Shown: in pieces, positions 1 to 6,569 of the stretch
How the letters are laid out: each line of letters starts with the position of its first letter
Position numbering within the stretch: the stretch's first letter is position 1
Assembly (NCBI GenBank): GCA_039029935.1
Contig: JBCCFC010000470.1
Location: 1 to 9,413, forward strand
Source: G039029935 sp039029935
GTDB lineage: Bacteria > Chloroflexota > Anaerolineae > Caldilineales > Caldilineaceae
Reading direction: 5' to 3'
Length of the DNA: 9,413 bases
Position numbers and translations under genes: made by a program
The notes under the pieces: generated by a model
The model's input: the letters and a program-made list of their open reading frames with translations, nothing else
What the model was told of the DNA's origin: nothing
Databases searched by the model: none

Positions 1-44
1 ATCGGTTTATTCTCAAATCAAATTTTATCAGGGGACAAAAAGCA

Positions 45-857
45 ATGATCCTTTTTATCATTCGACATGCAGAATCATGGAACAATCGCATGGCGAGACA
101 AAATCCATATGAAACATACATGAACAAACGGGTAGCCGAGCCGCCATTAACCGAATTGGGGCATCATCAGGCAAAAATTTTGGCCGAGCATATCTGGGCC
201 AACCCACTCTCCGAGCAAATACAGGCGGAAAGCGGACACCTTGATATTCAAATATCACAGGATGTGCAGCCCGATAGCTTTGCTGGATTTACAGCAGATT
301 TGATTGATGAACATTCTGGATTTGGCATCACTAAACTCTATTGTAGTGCCATGCCTCGTTCTATGCAGACAGCGTGGCCTATCAGCCAAGCACTGGGGCT
401 GACGCCTGAAATTTGGGTAGACATTCACGAACATGGTGGGTTGTATGAAGGCAACCCCAATGGTGATACACCTGTGAAGAATGTGCCTGGAATGACGCGA
501 ACTGAAATTGCAGAACAGTTCCCTGGTTACATTATTCCCGACGAGATTACCGAAGAAGGCTGGTGGTGGGGTGGTGCGGAGGACCATAAAGGTTGTTATG
601 CACGCGCCAGTCGTGTGGCCGAAATATTGGTAAACTGGGCCAAAGAAGGGAACAAAGAACGTATTGCATTGGTATCTCATGGGGCATTTATGGACGACCT
701 GATCAAAGCCTTACTCAGTCATCACGAAGACGAGCACTACTTTTACAGTCATTATAATACGGCCGTGACTCGTATGGATTTTAGCCCTGATGGATTTGCA
801 ATTGTGCGCTATATAAACCGTACATCACACCTGCTACCACAGTTGATCTCAAAATAA
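45..857 (+). CDS. Histidine phosphatase superfamily (phosphoglycerate mutase-like) protein
   Basis: A 270-residue cytoplasmic phosphohydrolase of the RHG superfamily, which uses a phosphohistidine intermediate. The nucleophile motif RHAE lies at residues 7-10 (His8). A second signature, SAMPRSMQTA at 101-110, supplies the phosphate-binding Arg105. The C-terminal catalytic His is H212 in LVSHG, and the likely proton donor is an acidic residue in the E129-E135 segment. About 50 extra residues (45-95) sit between the LTELG stretch and the SAMPR motif, and a Trp-rich patch (EGWWWGG, 171-177) precedes the last helix. Both could form a substrate lid. There is no signal peptide. An AGGGGA ribosome-binding site (30-35) lies 9 nt before the ATG. 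The gene stands alone on this strand and converges on the gene at 943-1302. Family membership is secure, but the substrate (sugar phosphate, phosphoprotein or nucleotide) cannot be told from the sequence. Confidence 0.93.
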   Translation: MILFIIRHAESWNNRMARQNPYETYMNKRVAEPPLTELGHHQAKILAEHIWANPLSEQIQAESGHLDIQISQDVQPDSFAGFTADLIDEHSGFGITKLYCSAMPRSMQTAWPISQALGLTPEIWVDIHEHGGLYEGNPNGDTPVKNVPGMTRTEIAEQFPGYIIPDEITEEGWWWGGAEDHKGCYARASRVAEILVNWAKEGNKERIALVSHGAFMDDLIKALLSHHEDEHYFYSHYNTAVTRMDFSPDGFAIVRYINRTSHLLPQLISK

Positions 858-861
858 AATA

Positions 862-944
862 AAAGAAGGTTTTGCGAACCTCCGGTAGGTGTTCAATTTT
901 TGGGAAAAGTTTAACACCTACCGGAGGTTCGCAACACCTTCTTT
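862..944. terminator. Long inverted repeat between convergent genes, probable bidirectional terminator
   Basis: Arms 862-893 and 913-944 are 32 bp each with a single mismatch, separated by a 19-nt loop. The repeat fills the gap between the plus-strand phosphatase stop (855-857) and the minus-strand stop codon (943-945), which it overlaps. Outer A-rich and T-rich edges (AAAGAAGG / CCTTCTTT) give a short U tract in either direction, as in a bidirectional intrinsic terminator. Each arm also contains its own small inverted repeat (ACCT-N5-AGGT). The length and near-perfection exceed what termination needs, so a dispersed palindromic repeat family is an alternative. Confidence 0.7.
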
Positions 945-1302
945 ATTGGCACAATAAACAAAGTGGGTTGGGTTTTCCCTTGTGTATTTCTTCTTTCAAC
1001 TCTGTGATGGTTAACAATGTAGAGGCTTCCTCTAATTCTCGTCCTATTTCATGAGCCAATAGCGCAAGAGATGGCCTCGCAGCGTCAATTGTCTTTGTGT
1101 AAGAATAAACCGTTGTCGAGTCGCCCAACACGACCTGCCCATTTTGAGTTTTGTAGCTTCCCCCGCCGGAATAAACTCTGGCTCCATTAAAATGGGTTAT
1201 AAATTCATTCAGAATTCGGGCTGTGATGTTTTGTATTTTCCCGACAGGGAACTGCGTACCATCTATACTGTTACGACCAAACGTTAATTCGATGCAATAC
1301 AT
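943..1302 (-). CDS. Small hypothetical protein, possibly DUF3574-like
   Basis: A 119-residue protein that I do not recognise with certainty. The N-terminal half (MYCIELTFGRN, then a conserved-looking helix, then GARVYSGGGSYK near 42-53, then a beta strand with STTVYSYT) has the layout of small ferredoxin-like alpha/beta proteins. It loosely recalls DUF3574 (strand with FGR, helix, G-x-G-x-Y/W strand), but this is a resemblance only. The C-terminal half is helical and acidic (HEIGRELEEASTLL) and ends CLLCQ, so two Cys lie near the C-terminus. There is no signal peptide or membrane segment. A strong RBS (AGAGGTGAG, complement of 1309-1317) supports the ATG at 1302. It lies 17 nt downstream of the secreted repeat protein on the same strand and is probably co-transcribed with it. 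Its stop codon lies inside the inverted repeat at 862-944. Confidence 0.75.
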   Translation of the reverse strand: MYCIELTFGRNSIDGTQFPVGKIQNITARILNEFITHFNGARVYSGGGSYKTQNGQVVLGDSTTVYSYTKTIDAARPSLALLAHEIGRELEEASTLLTITELKEEIHKGKPNPLCLLCQ

Positions 1303-1319
1303 GATATACTCACCTCTTT

Positions 1320-2546
1320 TTATCGCTGAATAATGGGCATAAAATGCATCGACTCAGGTTCATTATCATCTTCATCTTCTAACAAGTCCATCGCACTGAG
1401 ATCGGGCGGAGTTGATTGAAGCAATGGGACTTCATCCGTCATATTGAGATCAACGTCACTGATGGCCAGTGCGTCAATCCGTTCAGTATCAAAGCCATGA
1501 CCGCTATCATTCCAGTTAAAGACAAGGGAATTAGAATTTCTATGCGAGTCATCGTCTCCATAATTTTCCAGATAGTCACAATCGCTCTGTTCACCAAATG
1601 TGCCAAGCTCATTCACACAGTAGAATATGTCTGTCATGTTCCCTGATAGCTCATTGGTAACGATTGTTGGGGAAGTACTGTCGTAGGTTGTGATACTGTA
1701 TGCGTCACGAGTCGTGATGTACAAGTATTCGTTTACATGATCCGCATAATACTCAAATCCCCGGGTATCTTCATCCGTATCCCCATTCAAATCAACGTTA
1801 GAGCCATTAAAATGGTATGCCCATGAACCCGCGGTGCTGTCACCCAAACTTGTAGCCGTGAATAAGAGAATATCTTCATCACGTATACCGCTTAGACCTG
1901 ACACAGATGCTATGCCTGATACACTTAATAATAGGGATTGACTATCCTTGAGCGAAATCGCATCAACATCCTCATTCGATGCAGTTAGACCAACATCCGA
2001 GCCATCAAAAAACATGCCCCATGTGCCTGATGTTGTATCGCCAAAGCTGCCTGTGAACGAAAGAACATCGGAGTCGTCAACCGCACCCACGTCTGTGAGA
2101 TTGTCAGCACTATTTAAACTAATCAACACTGTATCTGAATCAACAATGTCAAATGCGTCAATATCTTCTCCAGAGATGCCTACATCAGAGCCATCAAAGA
2201 TCATCGACCACGTACCGCTGCTTATATCATAGGCAACAATATCTTCATCGGCGAAACTGACCGTACCGATGGTCCCGCCAGTGCTTGAACTGAGATACAC
2301 AGAACTGCCAGTATAAGCAATATGGGTATGGTTGGGTGTCGCTACAAATGCTGGGCGCATGGATGAGGCGTAGGACGGGGTATTTTCAACTGATTTTGCA
2401 TCAACGTTGCCGTACTGCCCCAAGAGCAATGTCATGGTTACACACACTGTGACCCATATGATGACAACAAGCAGACCTTGGGGTGGTTGTTGTCTATATT
2501 GTGCCGCACTATTTAAATTTAGCATTGCCGTCTCTTTTCTAAGCAT
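1320..2546 (-). CDS. Membrane-anchored or secreted acidic repeat protein with C-terminal MPIIQR tail
   Basis: A 408-residue protein from the ATG at 2546. I prefer this start because AAGGAAG lies 8 nt upstream; the ATG at 2592-2594 would add 16 residues but has no RBS. A Sec-type hydrophobic segment spans about residues 24-42, after a short basic N-terminus. The exported part is Asp/Ser/Thr-rich and contains three imperfect repeats (about 99-146, 158-211 and 223-284), plus a partial fourth (341-364). The repeats share the pattern DEDI-x-x-[FY]-D, [TS]W-x-x-x-F-[DN]-GS-[DN]-V, EDIDAF, which suggests beta-strand modules. C310 and C323 could form a disulfide. A very acidic stretch (LLEDEDDNEPES) precedes the terminal HFMPIIQR, a tail of the type I associate with secreted Chloroflexota proteins. 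No enzymatic motif is visible. The likely role is a cell-surface or extracellular beta-rich protein of unknown ligand. It is the first gene of a two-gene unit with 943-1302. Confidence 0.78.
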   Translation of the reverse strand: MLRKETAMLNLNSAAQYRQQPPQGLLVVIIWVTVCVTMTLLLGQYGNVDAKSVENTPSYASSMRPAFVATPNHTHIAYTGSSVYLSSSTGGTIGTVSFADEDIVAYDISSGTWSMIFDGSDVGISGEDIDAFDIVDSDTVLISLNSADNLTDVGAVDDSDVLSFTGSFGDTTSGTWGMFFDGSDVGLTASNEDVDAISLKDSQSLLLSVSGIASVSGLSGIRDEDILLFTATSLGDSTAGSWAYHFNGSNVDLNGDTDEDTRGFEYYADHVNEYLYITTRDAYSITTYDSTSPTIVTNELSGNMTDIFYCVNELGTFGEQSDCDYLENYGDDDSHRNSNSLVFNWNDSGHGFDTERIDALAISDVDLNMTDEVPLLQSTPPDLSAMDLLEDEDDNEPESMHFMPIIQR

Positions 2547-2554
2547 GATTCTGA

Positions 2555-2559
2555 CTTCC
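2555..2559 (-). promoter_or_regulatory. Ribosome-binding site deciding the start of the repeat protein
   Basis: The complement reads AAGGAAG about 8 nt before the ATG at 2546. The upstream ATG at 2594 has only an AT-rich, SD-less leader. This favours the shorter protein with a hydrophobic segment closer to its N-terminus. Confidence 0.65.
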
Positions 2560-2631
2560 TTTCTTTGTCTATTTACACCAACATTTTTATTCATCCATGT
2601 CGGCTATCGTTTTGTTTTTCTTTTACGGTAA

Positions 2632-2637
2632 AGTATA
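2632..2637 (-). promoter_or_regulatory. Possible -10 element (TATACT) for the minus-strand repeat-protein unit
   Basis: The complement of 2632-2637 is TATACT, about 85 nt before the chosen start codon and just left of the 22-bp repeats. No convincing -35 hexamer is found at the right spacing, so this is a weak call. Confidence 0.25.
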
Positions 2638-2659
2638 CAGCATCACGGGTAGGGATGTC

Positions 2660-2732
2660 TGTCGTTGAATCTGGACAATTTTGTCGTTGAATCTGGACAA
2701 TTTTGTCATTTCAGCGGTCTGACAATTTGGTC
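2660..2732. repeat. Tandem 22-bp repeats with GACAA/TTGTC palindromes (operator array or insertion-sequence end)
   Basis: Two identical 22-bp units lie head to tail at 2661-2682 and 2683-2704 (each starts GTCGTTGAATC and ends GGACAATTTT). A degenerate third unit occupies 2705-2728. At the unit junctions the sequence GACAATTTTGTC (2674-2685 and 2696-2707) forms a palindrome with 5-bp arms, and a variant, GACAATTTGGTC, lies at 2721-2732. The 22-bp period is about two helical turns. The array sits between divergent transcription units and its last copy overlaps a candidate -35 element for the transporter operon. That suits a multi-site regulator. The TG-start, multiple-repeat layout also resembles the ends of IS21- or IS481-type elements, but no transposase is present. 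Confidence 0.75.
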
Positions 2733-2756
2733 AATAGGGTGAAATTCTAGGATAAT
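2727..2756 (+). promoter_or_regulatory. Candidate promoter of the ABC importer operon
   Basis: TTGGTC (2727-2732), an 18-nt spacer and GATAAT (2751-2756) form a plausible sigma-70-like promoter ending 60 nt before the first start codon. The -35 element overlaps the third GACAA/TTGTC-like site, so a protein bound there would be expected to affect transcription. The -35 match is modest. Confidence 0.4.
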
Positions 2757-2816
2757 ATAAATAGATTAAGAATGAATTCACATTAGTTTGATTTTGTAGT
2801 AAGGGGATAGAAACGA

Positions 2817-4010
2817 ATGGCTGTCAATTCGGCATCGGTAACACAACCACTTTCGCCACCAGCCCCGCGTAAACGCCGACAATGTATCAATTGGCAAGAG
2901 AACCTCACAGGGTATCTCTATATTTTGCCAACCATACTGTTGGTCAGCATCTTTGGCATTTTTCCCATTGGCTATGCCTTTTACATGAGTCTGCGTCGCT
3001 GGCGTGTGATCGACAAGGGATTTATCGGATTCACCAACTATAATAAAGCCATCGGGGATTGGACAGGAGCCTTGCTATTTGTAGCAGGCTTTTTTATTTT
3101 TTTGGCAACCTATTATGTACGTGAATATCTGCTGCCTGCCAATGAGTATGCCGTGGGGTCGAGGGTATGGGTACGCAATGGCGTGACGGTGGCGATGATT
3201 CTGCTGGGCTGTGTCGTCGTTGGACAAGGCTGGGCGCGCATCATTGGGGCTGGGGATGACCGCTTTCTCAACTCGCTCCCCGTCACCTTTTACTATGCAA
3301 TGGGTACAGTCCCCATCCAGATTGCGATTGCGCTCGTGCTGGCGTCGATTCTCTATCAAAAGCTCTATGGGCAAGAGCTATTTCGCATGATTTTCTTCCT
3401 GCCCTACATCACACCCGTCATCGCCACTGCACTCATCTTTCGCAACATTTTTAGCCCGCGTGAAACATCATTGGCAAATCAATTCCTCGAAGGCATGGGG
3501 GGAGATGCACAACGCTGGCTCTTTGAACAACTACCTGTACTCCAAATTGTCACGGGTGTTGAATTGAGTGGATTCTTTGCAGGGCCTAGCCTCGCACTCG
3601 TTTCCATCATCATGTTTGGCGTCTGGACCTACATTGGCTACAACACAGTCATTTTTCTCGCTGGCTTGGGGTCGATCCCGCGCTCACTCTATGAAGCCGC
3701 CGAGATTGACGGTGCTAACCAATGGCACTCATTCCGCTATATCACCATCCCGCTGCTCTCACCCGTCACCTTTTACCTGTCGCTCATCGGCTTTATTGGC
3801 ACATTCAAAGCCTTTAACCACATTTTTGTCATGCAGGAGCCAGCCGCACAAGGGACAGTCGTCACCACTAGTCTGGCAATCTATAACTCGGCATTTAAGG
3901 CCAGTCAATTTGGCTATGCCAGTGCGCAGGCCATGTTGTTGTTTTTGGTTATTCTTTTTCTAACATTTGTACAGACAAGAGTCTTTGGGAACCGCGTGTT
4001 TTATGGCTAA
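2817..4010 (+). CDS. Carbohydrate ABC transporter permease, MalF/UgpA type, with extra two-helix insertion
   Basis: A 397-residue inner-membrane permease of the CUT1 (MalF-like) family and one half of the translocation channel. The family signature near the C-terminus, YEAAEIDGANQWHSF (292-306) followed by IPLLSP, is the EAA loop that docks on the ATPase. Probable membrane segments are near 35-57, 83-100, 122-138, 157-180, 190-207, 258-283, 313-335 and 372-388. The segments at 83-100 and 122-138 lie between the first helix, with its FTNYNKA motif, and the usual second helix. They make the protein about 90-100 residues longer than the common six-helix members. A segment at 208-256 between the fifth and sixth predicted helices is probably extracytoplasmic. 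AAGGGG (2801-2806) gives a good RBS. The stop overlaps the start of the next permease by 8 nt, implying translational coupling. The substrate is not determinable; a sugar or glycerol-phosphate-like ligand is most likely. Confidence 0.93.
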   Translation: MAVNSASVTQPLSPPAPRKRRQCINWQENLTGYLYILPTILLVSIFGIFPIGYAFYMSLRRWRVIDKGFIGFTNYNKAIGDWTGALLFVAGFFIFLATYYVREYLLPANEYAVGSRVWVRNGVTVAMILLGCVVVGQGWARIIGAGDDRFLNSLPVTFYYAMGTVPIQIAIALVLASILYQKLYGQELFRMIFFLPYITPVIATALIFRNIFSPRETSLANQFLEGMGGDAQRWLFEQLPVLQIVTGVELSGFFAGPSLALVSIIMFGVWTYIGYNTVIFLAGLGSIPRSLYEAAEIDGANQWHSFRYITIPLLSPVTFYLSLIGFIGTFKAFNHIFVMQEPAAQGTVVTTSLAIYNSAFKASQFGYASAQAMLLFLVILFLTFVQTRVFGNRVFYG

Positions 4011-4941
4011 TCAAGCAGAAGCAGTACGCTTATCCGGTACGCAGTCACAGAATCAGTCCGTGCGACATCAGTCTAGTAGAGGGAAAGATAGACGTGCGCC
4101 ACTTTTGAACAACCTCTCACGATATGCCCTGCTCTATCTCATTCTGATACTCGGTGCGATTACGGCCATGATCCCCTTTTTCTGGATGTTGTCGGCGTCG
4201 TTGATGACCTATGGTGAGACAGCACTGCGTCAGATGCTTCCAGACGTGCCACAATTTGTGAACTATGTTGAGGCATGGAATGAGGCGGAATTTTCCAAAT
4301 ACTTTTTCAATAGTGTTGTCATCGTCGCTGTCACCCTCTCCGGCCAACTTTTTACCTCGATCTTGGCAGGCTATGCCTTTGCACGCATTCGATTTATAGG
4401 CCGAGATGTCGTCTTTGCTATTTTATTAAGCACAATGATGATTCCATCAATGGTGCTGATGATCCCAAATTTTATGATGATTCGCGGCAGCATTCTACCG
4501 TTACCAGGGGGAAGCTGGCTCAATACACTGCAAGGCATCACGGTGCCGGGGATGGCAAGCGTCTTTGCGATTTTTCTGTTACGGCAATTCTTTGCCCAGA
4601 TCCCTTGGGAACTTTGGGATGCGGCACGGATTGACGGTGCAGGCCATAATCGTTTTCTTACACAGATTGTGATTCCTATCAGCAAAGCCCCTATCTTTAC
4701 CATCGTCATCTTTGGCTTTATCAATGCGTGGAACGACTTTTTGTGGCCTTTGTTGGTAACAACCGAAGACGTATGGCGACCACTCATGGTGGGTCTATGG
4801 AAATTTGTCTCGGAAGCAGGTCCTGAAACCCAGCTGATGATGGCGGGTGCTGTTATCACCATTATTCCTGTTCTGATTCTCTACTTTTTAACCCAAAAAC
4901 AATATACCGAAGGCATTGTTACTTCTGGCTTAAAAGGGTAA
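4003..4941 (+). CDS. Carbohydrate ABC transporter permease, MalG/UgpE type
   Basis: A 312-residue inner-membrane permease of the CUT1 family and partner of the preceding MalF-type subunit. I start it at the ATG at 4003, which overlaps the upstream stop (ATGGCTAA). The open frame extends back to a TTG at 3967, but the overlap arrangement is typical and the extension lies entirely inside the upstream gene. An N-terminal tail of about 38 polar, basic residues precedes the first helix (41-63). Further helices lie near 103-127, 137-158, 182-194, 230-250 and 279-297. The EAA-type loop is WDAARIDGAGHNRF (205-218), with Asp for the first Glu, followed by IPISKAP. The NAWNDFLWPLLV motif (241-252) is characteristic of the family. 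No ATPase gene follows. A hairpin and the substrate-binding protein come next. Confidence 0.94.
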   Translation: MANQAEAVRLSGTQSQNQSVRHQSSRGKDRRAPLLNNLSRYALLYLILILGAITAMIPFFWMLSASLMTYGETALRQMLPDVPQFVNYVEAWNEAEFSKYFFNSVVIVAVTLSGQLFTSILAGYAFARIRFIGRDVVFAILLSTMMIPSMVLMIPNFMMIRGSILPLPGGSWLNTLQGITVPGMASVFAIFLLRQFFAQIPWELWDAARIDGAGHNRFLTQIVIPISKAPIFTIVIFGFINAWNDFLWPLLVTTEDVWRPLMVGLWKFVSEAGPETQLMMAGAVITIIPVLILYFLTQKQYTEGIVTSGLKG

Positions 4942-4976
4942 AAATGGAGTATTAATGGTCAAATAGATATTAAACA

Positions 4977-5025
4977 TTATTGTAGGCATCCAGAGGGTTC
5001 CCGACCCTCTGGATGCCTACAATAA
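4977..5025. repeat. Perfect 22-bp-stem hairpin between permease and binding-protein genes
   Basis: Arms 4977-4998 and 5004-5025 pair perfectly around the 5-nt loop TCCCG. The stem core is rich in GC (CATCCAGAGGG / CCCTCTGGATG). No U-run follows on either strand, so it is not a standard intrinsic terminator. A short outer pair, TAATGGTCA (4953-4961) and TGACCATTA (5042-5050), brackets it. The position suggests a transcript-stabilising or processing element between the permeases and the separately expressed binding protein, or a dispersed REP/MITE-like unit. Confidence 0.75.
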
Positions 5026-5094
5026 CAGTTCAAGGTGTTGCTGACCATTACAAAAATTGAATATTTATGGTATGTTAATATTCGGTCAATGTAT

Positions 5095-5123
5095 TTGCTC
5101 TATACTGAAACCGAGTACATTAT
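5095..5123 (+). promoter_or_regulatory. Candidate internal promoter of the substrate-binding protein gene
   Basis: TTGCTC (5095-5100), a 17-nt spacer and CATTAT (5118-5123) lie 37 nt before the start codon, in an AT-rich leader. A 7-bp inverted repeat, GAATATT-N11-AATATTC (5059-5065 and 5077-5083), sits just upstream and could be an operator. Binding proteins are usually needed in excess of permeases, which would justify a separate promoter. The hexamer matches are partial. Confidence 0.35.
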
Positions 5124-5148
5124 ATTTTTTTACTGCATAATTTTCAAT

Positions 5149-5154
5149 AAGGAG
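5149..5154 (+). promoter_or_regulatory. Ribosome-binding site fixing the lipoprotein start
   Basis: AAGGAG followed by six A residues precedes the ATG at 5161. The open frame continues upstream to 5035, but only the 5161 start places a lipoprotein signal peptide at the N-terminus. Confidence 0.8.
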
Positions 5155-5160
5155 AAAAAA

Positions 5161-6561
5161 ATGCGTAATCGACAATCATGGCTATTGATTTTATTGTCAA
5201 TGGTCGCTCTATTGGTGTTTGCTGCCTGTGCGCCTGTGGCAACACCCGCAGATGCACCCGCAGCGGCAGAGGGTGATGCCTCTGATGGCGATGCAGATGC
5301 TGGTGATATGGCGGAAGGATATGAGTCTGTTGACCCAACGGGGGCAACAGTTTCATTCTGGTATCAGCATTCTCGTGACCGCGAGGAATCATTACAGGAA
5401 ATCATCGCTGACTTTAATGAAACCAACGAATACGGCATTACTGTTGTGGGCGAGTATCAAGGCGGTTATGGCGATATCTTTAACAAAATGTTGAGTGTTG
5501 CAGGTACAGAAGAAGTGCCAAACTTGGTCGTCGCTTATCAGAACCAAGCCGCCAACTATCAATTGGCCGAGGCACTGATTGACATGCGTCCATTGGTTGC
5601 AAGCGAAGCATGGGGACTTTCGGAAGATGAAATTTCAGACTTCTTCCCTGGATTTTACAATGCAGACATCTTCCCAAGCTTTGATGGCGCACGCTTGGGC
5701 TTCCCACCAAATCGTTCCATGGAGATCATGTACTACAATGCAGACTGGTTGGCAGAGTTGGGGTATGATGGACCACCAACCACACCAGAAGAATTTGCTG
5801 AGATCGCCTGTGCAGCCACGTCCACACCGTTTAGTGGTGCTGTTGGTGAAGCACCAAGCGTAGGCTATCAATTAAGTACAGACGCATCTCGTTTTGCAAG
5901 CTGGACATTTGCCTTTGGTGGTGATGTCTTTGATTATGAGAACGGTGTATATAGCTATGATGACGCCGCTGCTGTTGAGGCCATGAGTTTCTTGCAAGGG
6001 CTGTTTGCTGAGGGCTGTGCCGCAGAAGTTGCTGAACGGTATGGCGACCAAACAGACTTTGGCAATGGCTCATTGATGTTCACAGTTGGCTCAACCTCTG
6101 GTCTGCCCTTTTACAGAAGTGCAGTGGGTGAGGGTGCTGGCTTTGAGTGGAGCGTTGCACCACTGCCACGCTTGACCGAAGACCCAGTGATGAACATCTA
6201 CGGTGCAAGTGTGAGCATTGGTCAGTCAACACCAGAGCAAGAACTGGCGACATGGCTCTTTGTGAAGTATTACACCAGCCCAGAAGTACAGGCGAAGTGG
6301 GCCACAGCAAGCAACTACTTCCCTGTGCGCCAGTCAGTTGCCGAGGGCATGGCCGATTACTTTGCAGAGAATGCAGCCTACCAGACTGCGTTCGAACTGC
6401 TGCAATACGGTCAACCAGAGCCACCAGTGCCAGGGTATGACTTTGTACGTGATATTGCCGAAGCAAATATGGCTGCTATTGTGAACGGTGCGGATGTTGA
6501 ATCAACATTGGCTGCATTGACCGAAGAAGCCAATGAGATTCTGGCCGAGCAGATGGAATAA
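5161..6561 (+). CDS. ABC transporter substrate-binding lipoprotein, extracellular solute-binding family 1
   Basis: A 466-residue periplasmic or surface lipoprotein that delivers the ligand to the permease pair encoded upstream. Residues 1-22 are a signal peptide (basic MRNRQ, hydrophobic core) with lipobox VFAAC and the lipidated Cys23. A flexible Ala/Asp/Gly/Glu-rich linker runs to about residue 55, and the mature domain begins at GATVSFWYQHS (61-71). Family hallmarks are the helix with ADFNETNEYGITV, the segment FPPNRSMEIMYYNADWLAELG (about 181-201) followed by PPTTPEEF, and the C-terminal YYTSPEVQAKW...YFPVRQSV pattern seen in UgpB- and MalE-related proteins. Aromatic residues at the cleft (W68, Y69, W268) would suit a sugar ligand. 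It lies 219 nt after the second permease, past a hairpin, and probably has its own promoter. The order permease-permease-binding protein is the reverse of the usual one. The ligand is not determinable. Confidence 0.93.
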   Translation: MRNRQSWLLILLSMVALLVFAACAPVATPADAPAAAEGDASDGDADAGDMAEGYESVDPTGATVSFWYQHSRDREESLQEIIADFNETNEYGITVVGEYQGGYGDIFNKMLSVAGTEEVPNLVVAYQNQAANYQLAEALIDMRPLVASEAWGLSEDEISDFFPGFYNADIFPSFDGARLGFPPNRSMEIMYYNADWLAELGYDGPPTTPEEFAEIACAATSTPFSGAVGEAPSVGYQLSTDASRFASWTFAFGGDVFDYENGVYSYDDAAAVEAMSFLQGLFAEGCAAEVAERYGDQTDFGNGSLMFTVGSTSGLPFYRSAVGEGAGFEWSVAPLPRLTEDPVMNIYGASVSIGQSTPEQELATWLFVKYYTSPEVQAKWATASNYFPVRQSVAEGMADYFAENAAYQTAFELLQYGQPEPPVPGYDFVRDIAEANMAAIVNGADVESTLAALTEEANEILAEQME

Positions 6562-6569
6562 TATCTGTC

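Noticed and set aside
872..1054. 60-codon plus-strand ORF across the inverted repeat
   Set aside because: It is mostly the palindrome and the antisense of the small hypothetical gene, with no RBS.
1948..2232. Plus-strand ORFs opposite the repeat protein
   Set aside because: Ser/Thr/Pro-rich antisense reflections of the Asp/Ser repeats, with no start signals.
2660..2732. CRISPR array
   Set aside because: The units are directly tandem without spacers and number only two and a half. No cas gene is present.
3967..4002. TTG-start extension of the second permease
   Set aside because: It lies wholly inside the first permease gene, has no RBS and adds no family-like sequence. The ATG at 4003 overlapping the upstream stop is the usual coupled arrangement.
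5035..5160. Upstream extension of the binding-protein gene
   Set aside because: It would bury the lipoprotein signal peptide behind 42 residues. The AAGGAG before 5161 sets the true start.
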